From contig JAGQXA010000623.1 in assembly GCA_020436865.1 (NCBI GenBank), positions 1-11,418 of the forward strand: DNA of 11,418 nucleotides, in the 5' to 3' direction. Under the pieces are notes generated by a model that saw only the letters and a list, made by a program, of their open reading frames with translations, made no database searches and was not told the DNA's origin. How positions within the stretch are numbered: the first letter of the stretch is position 1; each line of letters begins with the position of its first letter. Source of the DNA: Saprospiraceae bacterium. GTDB taxonomy: Bacteria; Bacteroidota; Bacteroidia; Chitinophagales; Saprospiraceae. Shown in pieces: positions 1 to 6,716 of this stretch. The position numbers and the translations under genes are program-made.

Positions 1-830
1 CCGATCAGGGAAGCGACCCAGAGAACGGCCAGGGCGATCAGCAAGGCGATGCCCACGATAACGAAGATCGGTCGGATGATCTTTTGCAAGAGCTCGATGA
101 GGCCCCGGATGAGGGAGCCGAGAAAGGCTATTCCCTGAGCAAGGATTCCTCTAACATCCCCGGCTTTCCCGTAGCTTTTTTTTTTCGATCCGAACTTACT
201 GCTCAATTCATCGCCGAGCTCAGACACTTTGGTCGACAGATGCTCCATTTCCCCTTCGATGATCTTGCCGATGTTCGACACGTTGATCGGTTCGCCACGC
301 ATAGAGAGGCGGTCGCTGGCCGATTCGGCTTTGGGCAAAATGGCCCACAGGATCAGATAGGCCGGGATACCTACTCCACCTGAAATGGCGATCAGAACGA
401 AGAGCAGACGTACCCAAAGCGGATCGGGGATACCGAAATAGGCCGCTATGCCGGAACAGACCCCGCCGATCACTTCGTCGTCGGGATTACGGAAGAGACG
501 CTTGCCCGTCCGGTACTTAGTCTTGGCTCCCGTTTTGGGGGCCTCGTCTTCGTCGGCATCGAAGGCCGCTTCGGCGCCGAAATCTTCGGGCGTACCCATG
601 ATGGCGATCGCGTTCCTGACGTCTTTGAGCGTGACGATGGGGCGGTTGTCGAGGCTTTCCTGAAACAACTCTGCCAGTCGGGCTTCAATATCGCCGGTGA
701 TCTCTTCGTACCCATCCGAATCGCGGAAATGGCGATGGATGGTTTTGAGGTAGGAGGACAGATGCTCGTACGCATCCTCGTCGATCGTGAACGGATATCC
801 CCCGAGATTGATATTGAATACCTTATTCAT
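1..830 (-). CDS. PspC-domain membrane protein (3' end cut by window edge)
   Basis: This reading frame is open from the ATG at 830 to the window edge, giving 276 codons with no stop; the C-terminus lies outside. Residues 1-90 form a soluble N-terminal part rich in acidic and helical segments, of the kind that precedes PspC in Bacteroidota proteins. Residues about 109-168 are a PspC domain: a basic lead-in, then IGGVCSGIAAYFGI, and a hydrophobic stretch ending LILWAILPK. A second hydrophobic segment at about 253-276 runs into the edge. A linker with a lysine run (217-219) is encoded by ten consecutive A. PspC proteins are inner-membrane parts of phage-shock or envelope-stress responses; the exact role of this fused form is not known. 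The start overlaps the padR stop by 8 bases (ATGAATAA), which argues for co-transcription, translational coupling and control by PadR. Confidence 0.88.
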   Translation of the reverse strand, partial: MNKVFNINLGGYPFTIDEDAYEHLSSYLKTIHRHFRDSDGYEEITGDIEARLAELFQESLDNRPIVTLKDVRNAIAIMGTPEDFGAEAAFDADEDEAPKTGAKTKYRTGKRLFRNPDDEVIGGVCSGIAAYFGIPDPLWVRLLFVLIAISGGVGIPAYLILWAILPKAESASDRLSMRGEPINVSNIGKIIEGEMEHLSTKVSELGDELSSKFGSKKKSYGKAGDVRGILAQGIAFLGSLIRGLIELLQKIIRPIFVIVGIALLIALAVLWVASLI

Positions 831-1164
831 TATTGGAAATATTTTTGGTGGATTGATGAACCGCACTGACCAGTTGATTCCAGGTTTCCAGCAAACCCTG
901 CAGGAAATCCTGTCCCTGATCGGTGAGTTGATAGTATTTGCGCGGAGGCCCCTCCGTGCTCTCCCGCCAGGTATACTGGAGCAGGCCTGATTTCTTCAGC
1001 CGGGTCAGCAACGGATACAAAGTGCCCTCCACGACGATGAGATCGGCCTCCTTCAACTTGCCGATGATGTCGGAAGTGTAGGCCTCCTCTTCGGAGATGA
1101 TCGAAAGGATGCACAATTCGAGTACCCCTTTCCGCATCTGTGCCTTTGTATTATCCAGGTTCAT
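823..1164 (-). CDS. PadR family transcriptional repressor
   Basis: A 113-residue winged-helix DNA-binding protein of the short PadR type. Residues 10-60 hold the helix-turn-helix, including the family hallmark EGTLYPLLTRL (46-56). The wing follows with GPPRKYYQLTDQG (72-84), and the C-terminal helix (85-108) would serve in dimerisation. PadR proteins usually repress their own operon and release it on a ligand or stress signal; the ligand here cannot be read from the sequence. The gene runs directly into the PspC-domain gene, a pairing seen often in Bacteroidota, so it probably controls that membrane protein. The start at 1164 is supported by the typical family N-terminus (a short polar lead, then KAQMRKGVLE). 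A Bacteroidota promoter ends only four bases upstream of it. Confidence 0.93.
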   Translation of the reverse strand: MNLDNTKAQMRKGVLELCILSIISEEEAYTSDIIGKLKEADLIVVEGTLYPLLTRLKKSGLLQYTWRESTEGPPRKYYQLTDQGQDFLQGLLETWNQLVSAVHQSTKNISNNE

Positions 1165-1199
1165 GTGGCAAAGATAAGGTTCAAAAAGGTACCATGCAA
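1165..1199 (-). promoter_or_regulatory. padR promoter, near-leaderless
   Basis: On the minus strand a -7 element TATCTTTG (1169-1176) matches the Bacteroidota consensus TAnnTTTG exactly. A -33 TTG (1197-1199) lies upstream with a 20-base spacer. Only four bases separate the -7 element from the ATG at 1164, so transcription should begin at or within a few bases of the start codon. An imperfect palindrome, ATGTATTGCAT (1194-1204), overlaps the -33 element and could be a PadR operator, but its arms are only three bases long. Confidence 0.72.
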
Positions 1200-1257
1200 T
1201 ACATAGTAATATTTTTTGCCGGGTAATTTCTATAAACAGGTATTTTATATCGACGAA

Positions 1258-1313
1258 ATAGCGATCGGAACGCTATGGAGCGTTCCGATCGCTATATAGC
1301 CTTCCGATCGCTA
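1258..1313. repeat. 17-bp perfect inverted repeat with partial third copy
   Basis: The arms 1258-1274 and 1279-1295 are perfect reverse complements of 17 bases around a 4-base loop (ATGG). A further 12-base copy of the right arm, TTCCGATCGCTA, occurs at 1302-1313. The third copy could compete for pairing with the left arm. Neither strand has a T-run right after the stem, so it is not an ordinary intrinsic terminator. It lies between the 3' end of the orphan gene and the padR promoter. It could be a dispersed genomic repeat, a protein-binding site or an mRNA-end structure. Confidence 0.85.
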
Positions 1314-1317
1314 GGGG

Positions 1318-1365
1318 ATAAAACACAAATGGCCAAACGGTCGCGGTGGATCGTTCAGCCATTTG
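1318..1365 (-). terminator. Likely intrinsic terminator of the orphan gene
   Basis: On the minus strand, about 20 bases after the stop at 1387, CAAATGGC (1358-1365) pairs with GCCATTTG (1326-1333). A 2x2 internal mismatch separates this from four more pairs closing a 12-base loop. The stem is followed by a T-rich run, TGTTTTAT (1318-1325). The position and T-rich tail fit a factor-independent terminator; the stem is imperfect, so confidence is moderate. Confidence 0.5.
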
Positions 1366-1386
1366 AGGTTGGGAGGTAGAATTATG

Positions 1387-2115
1387 CTATTCTGTTTTGG
1401 ACGATTGGATCTTATTGAGCAGCAGGGCGGCTTTCATGAGGAAGTCGTCGTGATACTCGCGATATTCGTTATGGATCATGAGCAGGCGGGCGGCATCCCA
1501 GGCGGCCGACCTCGGCATCAGTTGTTTGGCGGCGATGGGGTGCAACCAGTACTCGAGGTTATTGGAGCGCAGGTAGGAGCCCTCGACGCGCACATTCGCG
1601 ATGACCGAAAGTTTATTGAGGGAGAAGAGGTAATCTGTTTCCTTATTGAGTTCGCGCTGCAGGTCGACGATGTTCATCCGGTCGAAGTTGATCCCGGAGC
1701 GTTCACAGAGGAAGATATCGCGGCGGCCGTCGAAGGTGATGATATCGCGGATGCCATATTTCTTGAAGTTGGTCAGCAGGAATTTTTTGATCCAGCCTTG
1801 CACCGGGCGGAGTTTCTTAAAGGTATATTGCAGAGCCCGGTCGTCGAGCTTGAAATCTTCCATGAACGGGCGGGTGCGGCCGGTGCGCATATTGACGACC
1901 TCTTTGACCCGGGAAAGGGTATGACCCAATTCATTGACTTTGGAGTAGACGCTGACGAAATCGACGTCTAGTTTATTACTCCAGGTTTCGATGAAGATCT
2001 TATTGTTGCGCCCTTCAAATACGAGAAGAGAAATTTCGGATATGGCAAAAAAATTGGGGTATCCACCGTAGATATTGCCGTACTTCAGTTCTAGGATTGC
2101 TACGTTTGCGTTCAC
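1387..2115 (-). CDS. Orphan protein, possible degenerate DEDDh exonuclease fold
   Basis: I do not recognise a named family for this 242-residue protein, which has no signal peptide or membrane segment. Its layout resembles DEDDh 3'-5' exonucleases of the KapD/ERI-1 kind. A first strand, VAILELKYGN (5-14), sits where the DxE motif would be, with E9 kept and the Asp replaced. ISEISLLVFE (25-34) resembles the IIEIGAV strand. IITFDGRRD (125-133) resembles the HNxxFD motif, VDLQRE (150-155) the following Asp, and RSAAWDAARLL (202-212) resembles HxAxxDA with the His replaced by Arg. If this reading holds, at least two catalytic positions are lost, suggesting a binding rather than a cutting role. 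The start codon is GTG; the frame is open upstream to a stop at 2212-2214 but holds no ATG or GTG there. The gene stands alone, with about 170 bases upstream and a likely terminator behind it. Confidence 0.8.
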   Translation of the reverse strand: MNANVAILELKYGNIYGGYPNFFAISEISLLVFEGRNNKIFIETWSNKLDVDFVSVYSKVNELGHTLSRVKEVVNMRTGRTRPFMEDFKLDDRALQYTFKKLRPVQGWIKKFLLTNFKKYGIRDIITFDGRRDIFLCERSGINFDRMNIVDLQRELNKETDYLFSLNKLSVIANVRVEGSYLRSNNLEYWLHPIAAKQLMPRSAAWDAARLLMIHNEYREYHDDFLMKAALLLNKIQSSKTE

Positions 2116-2220
2116 TTTAATTATCTGGTTTTTTCGTTGGAATAAATCGCTTTTTGAATCGAGTCGGGAGCCTGAAGCGCCCGGTAAGTTAGGTATTTTA
2201 GCCCGAACCTTCTAGCTTTC

Positions 2221-2288
2221 CAAAAGTATTAAATGAATTCGGCGGCCTTTTTGTTTGCTCGGCCAACCGGCTATTTACCACAAAGTTA
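2221..2288 (-). promoter_or_regulatory. Possible promoter elements for the orphan gene
   Basis: Two minus-strand sequences fit the -7 consensus TAnnTTTG: TAACTTTG (2281-2288, starting in the aminopeptidase stop codon) and TACTTTTG (2221-2228). Neither has a TTG at the expected 17-23 base distance, so both are weak. Use of the second would give a leader of about 100 bases before the GTG at 2115. No terminator with a T-run is visible after the aminopeptidase, so read-through is also possible. Confidence 0.3.
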
Positions 2289-3407
2289 CAACTGTTCGGA
2301 CAGGAACAGAAACCTGCCGTTTTCGTAGATCTTCTCCCCGTCGGCAAAGATGGCTCCTTCGGCCGTCATATCGGTGATCATATCCCAATGTACCGACGAT
2401 TGGTTCTTGCCGCCTGCCTGCAGATAGGACTGACCGATCGCCAGGTGGACGGTGCCGCCGATCTTTTCATCGAAGAGGATGTTCTTGGTCATCCGGTCGA
2501 TCGAGTAGTTCGTACCGATAGCGGCTTCTCCGAACCTGCGGGTGCCGTCGATCGCAAAGATGCGGTCGAGGAAATCCTGTCCTTTGTCGGCCTCCCACTT
2601 TTCGATATATCCGTCTTTCACCCACAGGGTGACGCCTTCCACTGCGTGCCCCTGATAGAGGGCCGGATAGCTGAAATGAACGACCCCATTGACCGAATCT
2701 TCCACCGGCGAGGTATACACTTCGCCCGAGGGCATATTGGTCTGCCCGTCGGAATTGATCCAGGTGCGGCCGTCGGCGCTGAAGGTCAGGTCGGTGCCGT
2801 TGCCGAGGTAGCGGAACTCCTGGCGGCTGTTGAGCAGATCGACCACCTGCTGTTGCTTGCGCCGTACTTCCAGCCAGCTTTGGATGGGGTCGTCGTCGTA
2901 CAGTTTGCAGGCTTTGAACACGAACTGCTCGTATTCTTCCAGGGAGAGGCCGGCCTCCTGGGCCGAGGCCTGGGTGGGATACAGGCACAGGTTGCGTTTC
3001 AGCTCGCGCGGATCGGTTCCGGTTCGGCGGAAATAGGCCTTGCGCGCCGGTTCGTTGGCGGCCTGGCGGATCTTGGCCTTATCGGCGGGCACGCTCTGGT
3101 CTTCGCGCAGATTGAAGGGCGCCATGATGTTCAGGAACACATCGAACTCTTCCATGGCTTGCCGGTAAAAGGGCGAGGCGTTCTTCAACTGCTCCGGGCC
3201 GGACTCGGTCAGCAGGATCCGGTATTGTTCCCGAAAAGAGAGGTTGGTTTCCACCAGCGAGGCGCCGGCGCGCAGGGCCCAGCGATAGACTTCGCGGACC
3301 AGCGGTTCGGCGAGCGTGGTGGTATTGATGTAAACCTTCTCGCCTTCCTGCACATTCAGGCAATACTGGACCAACAATTGCGCGTACTTGGAAAGGATGT
3401 CGTTCAT
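2286..3407 (-). CDS. M29 family aminopeptidase
   Basis: A 373-residue cytoplasmic metallo-aminopeptidase of the thermophilic aminopeptidase family (AmpS/AP-T, peptidase family M29), slightly shorter than many members. The expected dimetal ligands can be placed: E229 in MPSGEV, E294 in RFGEAAIG, H321 in TVHLAIG, and H340 with D342 in the HWD motif; Y328 is in the place of the conserved Tyr. The N-terminal domain (1-190) starts with a helix and an EGEKVYI strand, as usual for the family. These enzymes remove N-terminal residues from peptides with broad specificity, using two divalent metal ions. The gene starts 27 bases after the hflX stop and is probably the last gene of the envelope-hflX transcript. 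The ATG at 3407 gives a normal family N-terminus. Confidence 0.93.
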   Translation of the reverse strand: MNDILSKYAQLLVQYCLNVQEGEKVYINTTTLAEPLVREVYRWALRAGASLVETNLSFREQYRILLTESGPEQLKNASPFYRQAMEEFDVFLNIMAPFNLREDQSVPADKAKIRQAANEPARKAYFRRTGTDPRELKRNLCLYPTQASAQEAGLSLEEYEQFVFKACKLYDDDPIQSWLEVRRKQQQVVDLLNSRQEFRYLGNGTDLTFSADGRTWINSDGQTNMPSGEVYTSPVEDSVNGVVHFSYPALYQGHAVEGVTLWVKDGYIEKWEADKGQDFLDRIFAIDGTRRFGEAAIGTNYSIDRMTKNILFDEKIGGTVHLAIGQSYLQAGGKNQSSVHWDMITDMTAEGAIFADGEKIYENGRFLFLSEQL

Positions 3408-3434
3408 AGTTTTAGATTTCCGGGCGGTATCCGA

Positions 3435-4652
3435 TCAGAACTGCTTGGCCTGATAGGGGTAACGCGCCTCGTATTGCCGGCGCACCAGGTCGAGCATCTT
3501 GCTCCGCAACAGATCGATATTTTCTTTGGAGGCCGCCGAAACGAGCACATTGTCGTGTTCGTAGCGGTTGCGCAGATGTTCCTTCAGGCTGTTTTCCACC
3601 TCTTCTTTTCCTTCTTCCGGCAGCAGTTCATCGTAATAACGTTCCCGGTAGAGATCCATTTTATTGAAAACCAAAAGAGTGGGTTTGTCCAGCGCATCGA
3701 GGTCGCGAAGGGTTTCGTTCACGGCCACGATATGGTCTTCGTACTGCGGGTGGGCGATATCGACCACGTGCAGCAGGATATCGCTTTCGCGCACCTCGTC
3801 GAGGGTCGACTTGAAGCTCTCGATCAGGTGGTGGGGCAATTTCCGGATGAACCCGACCGTGTCCGAGAGGAGGAAGGGCGTGTTTTCCAAGACCACCTTG
3901 CGAACGGTCGTATCGAGCGTGGCGAAGAGCTTATCTTCGGCGAACACCTCCGATTTGCTCAGCAGGTTCATCAGGGTCGATTTACCCACGTTGGTATAAC
4001 CGACCAGCGCCACGCGGATCAGTTCGCTGCGCTGCTTGCGGCGGGTTTCGTTTTGCTGATCGATCTTTTCGAGGCGTTTTTTGAGCATGCTGATCTTATC
4101 GCGCACGATCCGGCGGTCGGTTTCGATCTCCTTTTCCCCCGGGCCGCGCATGCCGATACCGCCACGCTGGCGTTCGAGGTGCGTCCACAGACCCCGCAGT
4201 CGAGGCAGCAGGTACTGCATCTGGGCCAGTTCGACCTGGGTTTTGGCCTGGGCCGTCTGCGCCCGGCTCGCAAAGATATCGAGGATGAGGCTGCTGCGGT
4301 CGATGATCTTGACCTTGAGCTCTTTTTCGATGATGTTCACCTGTTTGCCGCTCAGGTCGTCGTCGAATATGACCATGCCGATTTCCTCGTGTTGTTCGAT
4401 GTACTCGCGGATCTCTTCGAGTTTGCCCGAACCGATAAAAGTGCGGGGATCTGGATGTGGCAGTTTCTGCAGAAAGCGGTGCACGGTTTCCGCACCGGCC
4501 GTCAGGGCCAGGAATTCCAGTTCGTCGAGATACTCTTCGACCTGTTCTTCGGTTTGGAAGCGGTGCACCAAGCCGACGAGCACGGCGTACTCGGTCGTCT
4601 TCAGGATGCCTTTTCCCTGTTCATTATTGCCAATGTTCCAATCGTTTGCCAT
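3435..4652 (-). CDS. hflX: GTPase HflX, ribosome-splitting factor
   Basis: HflX binds the 50S subunit and splits stalled or stress-damaged ribosomes using GTP. In 405-residue numbering, the N-terminal HflX domain (about 20-160) carries FIGSGKLEEI and ends in a glycine-rich loop, RGGIGMRGPGEKEIETDRR (163-181), next to the helical arm. The GTPase domain has G1 GYTNVGKST (218-226), a G2 threonine in the TLDTT region, G3 DTVGF (264-268), G4 NKMD (330-333) and G5 SAAS (372-375). All nucleotide-binding motifs are intact. I place the start at the ATG at 4652, 17 bases after the stop of the upstream gene and preceded by an A/G-rich stretch. A GTG at 4688 would add 12 residues and overlap that gene by 19 bases; it cannot be excluded. 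Its place in an operon of envelope genes implies shared expression rather than shared function. Confidence 0.95.
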   Translation of the reverse strand: MANDWNIGNNEQGKGILKTTEYAVLVGLVHRFQTEEQVEEYLDELEFLALTAGAETVHRFLQKLPHPDPRTFIGSGKLEEIREYIEQHEEIGMVIFDDDLSGKQVNIIEKELKVKIIDRSSLILDIFASRAQTAQAKTQVELAQMQYLLPRLRGLWTHLERQRGGIGMRGPGEKEIETDRRIVRDKISMLKKRLEKIDQQNETRRKQRSELIRVALVGYTNVGKSTLMNLLSKSEVFAEDKLFATLDTTVRKVVLENTPFLLSDTVGFIRKLPHHLIESFKSTLDEVRESDILLHVVDIAHPQYEDHIVAVNETLRDLDALDKPTLLVFNKMDLYRERYYDELLPEEGKEEVENSLKEHLRNRYEHDNVLVSAASKENIDLLRSKMLDLVRRQYEARYPYQAKQF

Positions 4653-4669
4653 TCGTTCTTTTCTTTGCT

Positions 4670-5968
4670 TCACTTCCGGCGCACCCACTGCAGGGGGTTC
4701 AATCGCGTTTTCTCGCGCCAGATCTCAAAATGCACTTCGGCAGTATTCGTTCTCCGGTCGATGCTCACCTTGCCCAGGCCTTGCCGGGCTCCGACCTGTT
4801 GGCCGCGCTTGACCAGCACTTCCTCCAGATTGGAATAAACGGTGTAGAAATGCCCATGCCGGAGGATGACCATGTAGTTATAGCCCGGGATGTACTGCAT
4901 GCCGACCACTTCGCCGGCGAAAACGGCTTTGACCTCGGCGTTGACATCGGTTTGGATATCGATGCCGTTGTTGGTGATCTCTACGCCTTTCAGCGTGGGG
5001 TGTTCCTGCTTGCCGAAGTAGCCCGTGACCACCCCGCTGGTCACCGGCCAGTAGAGCTTCCCCTTGTTGCTTTCAAACTCGGTGGAAAGCGGATCGGCCG
5101 CATCGGGCAGGGCGTGGACGGCATCGTCGGCAGAGGCGGTGGGGCGGCTTTCGCGCCGCGTCTTTTCCATCTCCTCGCGGATGATCTTTTCGATGGCATC
5201 GTTGAGTTGCCGGTGCGCCTTCTGCTTGTCCTTCAACTCCGAAGAAAGGCGGCTTTCGTCGCTTTTCAAGGTCTTTAACAACTGATCCTTGGCAGCGAGT
5301 TCCTTTCCGAGCAATTCGGCCTGTTGTTGTTCGGAAAGTAGCAATTGTTCCTTATCGACCTTACGGGTTTCGAGCCAGTTGATCTTATCGGCCAGCATGA
5401 GTTGTGTTTCGGCGATGAGGCGGGCCTGTTTTTTGCGGTAGCGGTCGTATTGGCGAATGTATTGCCAGCGCCGGAAGGCATCGTTAAAGTCGGCGGCAGA
5501 GAAGATGAAGAGCAGGGCCGTGCGGTTGATGCGTTGGCGGAAGGCCACGCGCGCGAGCTGGGCGTATTCGGCGCTCAGACGCTCGACATCGTCTTTCAGC
5601 GCATCGATCACCAGGGCGGCCCGCTCGATGCCTTCGGCGGCGAACTGGATCTCGATCTGCAGGGTTTCGATCAGCTGCTGGCGCTTCTTGATCTGCTTCT
5701 GCAGGGTGACGTAGCGCGAAAAGGTCGATTCCTTGCTCTTTTTGGTTTCGCTCAGCAGGTTGGAGGTCAGCTCGATCTCCTTGATGAGCTGCTTGCGTTT
5801 TTCTTCGAGTTGCTTCCGCTGCTGCCCGAAGACCGGGGCGACCAGGCTGCAAAACAACAGGAGGCAAACGGAGAAAACCCGGAAGGAACGCGAGGAAAAG
5901 CGTAGCCCGGAAGGGATCGGTAGGGGGTCGGGGTCAATCGATCTTGGTATATCTGTCAGGGATCTCAA
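4670..5968 (-). CDS. EnvC-like murein hydrolase activator (degenerate LytM/M23 domain)
   Basis: A secreted 432-residue protein. A hydrophobic signal segment at about 31-48 ends at VFGQQ, a long coiled coil follows (about 50-272), then a low-complexity linker and a C-terminal LytM/M23 domain (305-430). Active LytM enzymes bind zinc through HxxxD and HxH. Here the first His is Asn (NNGID, N334; D337 kept), the YxHL His is Asn (YSNL, N380), and HxH has become EVH (E411, H413). It therefore should not cleave peptidoglycan; as with EnvC and NlpD, it probably activates an amidase during division. No ATG or GTG precedes the signal peptide. The only usual start is TTG at 5968, which overlaps the upstream lipoprotein gene by 35 bases and gives an unusually long 30-residue n-region. 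An ATT at 5938, overlapping the upstream stop, would give a more normal signal peptide. Confidence 0.9.
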   Translation of the reverse strand: MRSLTDIPRSIDPDPLPIPSGLRFSSRSFRVFSVCLLLFCSLVAPVFGQQRKQLEEKRKQLIKEIELTSNLLSETKKSKESTFSRYVTLQKQIKKRQQLIETLQIEIQFAAEGIERAALVIDALKDDVERLSAEYAQLARVAFRQRINRTALLFIFSAADFNDAFRRWQYIRQYDRYRKKQARLIAETQLMLADKINWLETRKVDKEQLLLSEQQQAELLGKELAAKDQLLKTLKSDESRLSSELKDKQKAHRQLNDAIEKIIREEMEKTRRESRPTASADDAVHALPDAADPLSTEFESNKGKLYWPVTSGVVTGYFGKQEHPTLKGVEITNNGIDIQTDVNAEVKAVFAGEVVGMQYIPGYNYMVILRHGHFYTVYSNLEEVLVKRGQQVGARQGLGKVSIDRRTNTAEVHFEIWREKTRLNPLQWVRRK

Positions 5969-6716
5969 ATTGCAAGTTCTTGGGAACGTTTATCTCGACC
6001 TTTGAAAACTCGATATCGACGGACACATCTCCCAGGTCGGGGGAGCGGATGACTACACTACGAAAGTACGAAAAATTCTGTTGATCTTCCAACGGCTCAT
6101 AGCCTGAGAGGGAATATTGCAACGAACGGCCGGTGTGCAGATCGGCCAGCACGAGTTCGCGCAGCAGATAGGTCAGTCCGTCGAGCATATACGCATTGGC
6201 GCGGTCGGTTGTCTGCCCTTGCAGGGCATAGCGCTGCCCGTCGATGGAGGCCGCCAGATCGGTCGTAAAGAAGATCGGATTGCCCAGCAACAGGGTTTGC
6301 AAGCCCTGAAAATCGGCCGGAAAGCGGTAGGCACGCTGCAGATAGGCGAAATCCTTAATGGCGTACTGATTGTTGATGCGGTCGATCACGTAAACGGAAT
6401 CGGGCGTAATGAGTACCCGGGCCGCCTCCACGCTCAGTTTCTTGAACACCATCCAGATGGCGCTGTCGCGCCGCAGGCGGATGTAGCCGGTGAACTTGGT
6501 CTTCTCGTACTCGTCTTCATAATCGATCTTCGCCCGGGCGCTGAACCATTCCGCGGCGAACTGCTGCTGTACGAGTTTCTTGAGCAGGAAGCGCGAGGAA
6601 CGCTCTTTTAAGGCCAGCTCGTCGGTGGCGGCCGAACGGGCGGTCTTGCAGGAAGGGGCAGCCAAAACGGCCAGCAGGAGCAGGACGGGCAGGCCTCGCA
6701 GAAAAAGCCTATTCAT
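5934..6716 (-). CDS. DUF4292 lipoprotein, LolB-like
   Basis: A 260-residue predicted lipoprotein. A basic-hydrophobic signal (1-22) ends before C23 (APSC), a loose lipobox of the kind accepted in Bacteroidota. The residues after the Cys (KTARSAA) lack the acidic patch of Bacteroidota surface-export signals, so the protein probably faces the periplasm. The body matches DUF4292: a strand FSARAKIDYED (58-68), GYIRLRRDSAIWM (77-89), VLITPDSVYVID (101-112), then LLLGNP (142-147) and further strands. This order of strands, with a helix and a short G-P turn, resembles the open beta-barrel of LolA/LolB lipoprotein carriers, but the function is not established. The start overlaps the TPR gene's stop by 8 bases (ATGAATAG). 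With an EnvC-like gene downstream, the context points to outer-membrane or cell-wall assembly. Confidence 0.88.
   Translation of the reverse strand: MNRLFLRGLPVLLLLAVLAAPSCKTARSAATDELALKERSSRFLLKKLVQQQFAAEWFSARAKIDYEDEYEKTKFTGYIRLRRDSAIWMVFKKLSVEAARVLITPDSVYVIDRINNQYAIKDFAYLQRAYRFPADFQGLQTLLLGNPIFFTTDLAASIDGQRYALQGQTTDRANAYMLDGLTYLLRELVLADLHTGRSLQYSLSGYEPLEDQQNFSYFRSVVIRSPDLGDVSVDIEFSKVEINVPKNLQFEIPDRYTKID

Noticed and set aside
1258..1295. Inverted repeat as terminal repeats of an insertion sequence
   Set aside because: The arms are four bases apart, with no transposase or element body between them and no target duplication seen.
1363..1971. Plus-strand open frame opposite the orphan gene
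   Set aside because: The minus-strand frame is longer, spans the region and gives a more protein-like sequence; the plus frame also runs through the likely terminator.
2229..2280. Hairpin after the aminopeptidase as a terminator
   Set aside because: Only short interrupted pairing is present and no T-run follows, so it is not supported as a terminator.
2388..4838. Very long plus-strand open frame (about 816 codons) opposite the aminopeptidase and hflX
   Set aside because: The sense strand carries complete, motif-rich genes in the same place. The antisense frame is an effect of GC-rich codon use and crosses gene boundaries; its product has no recognisable domain.
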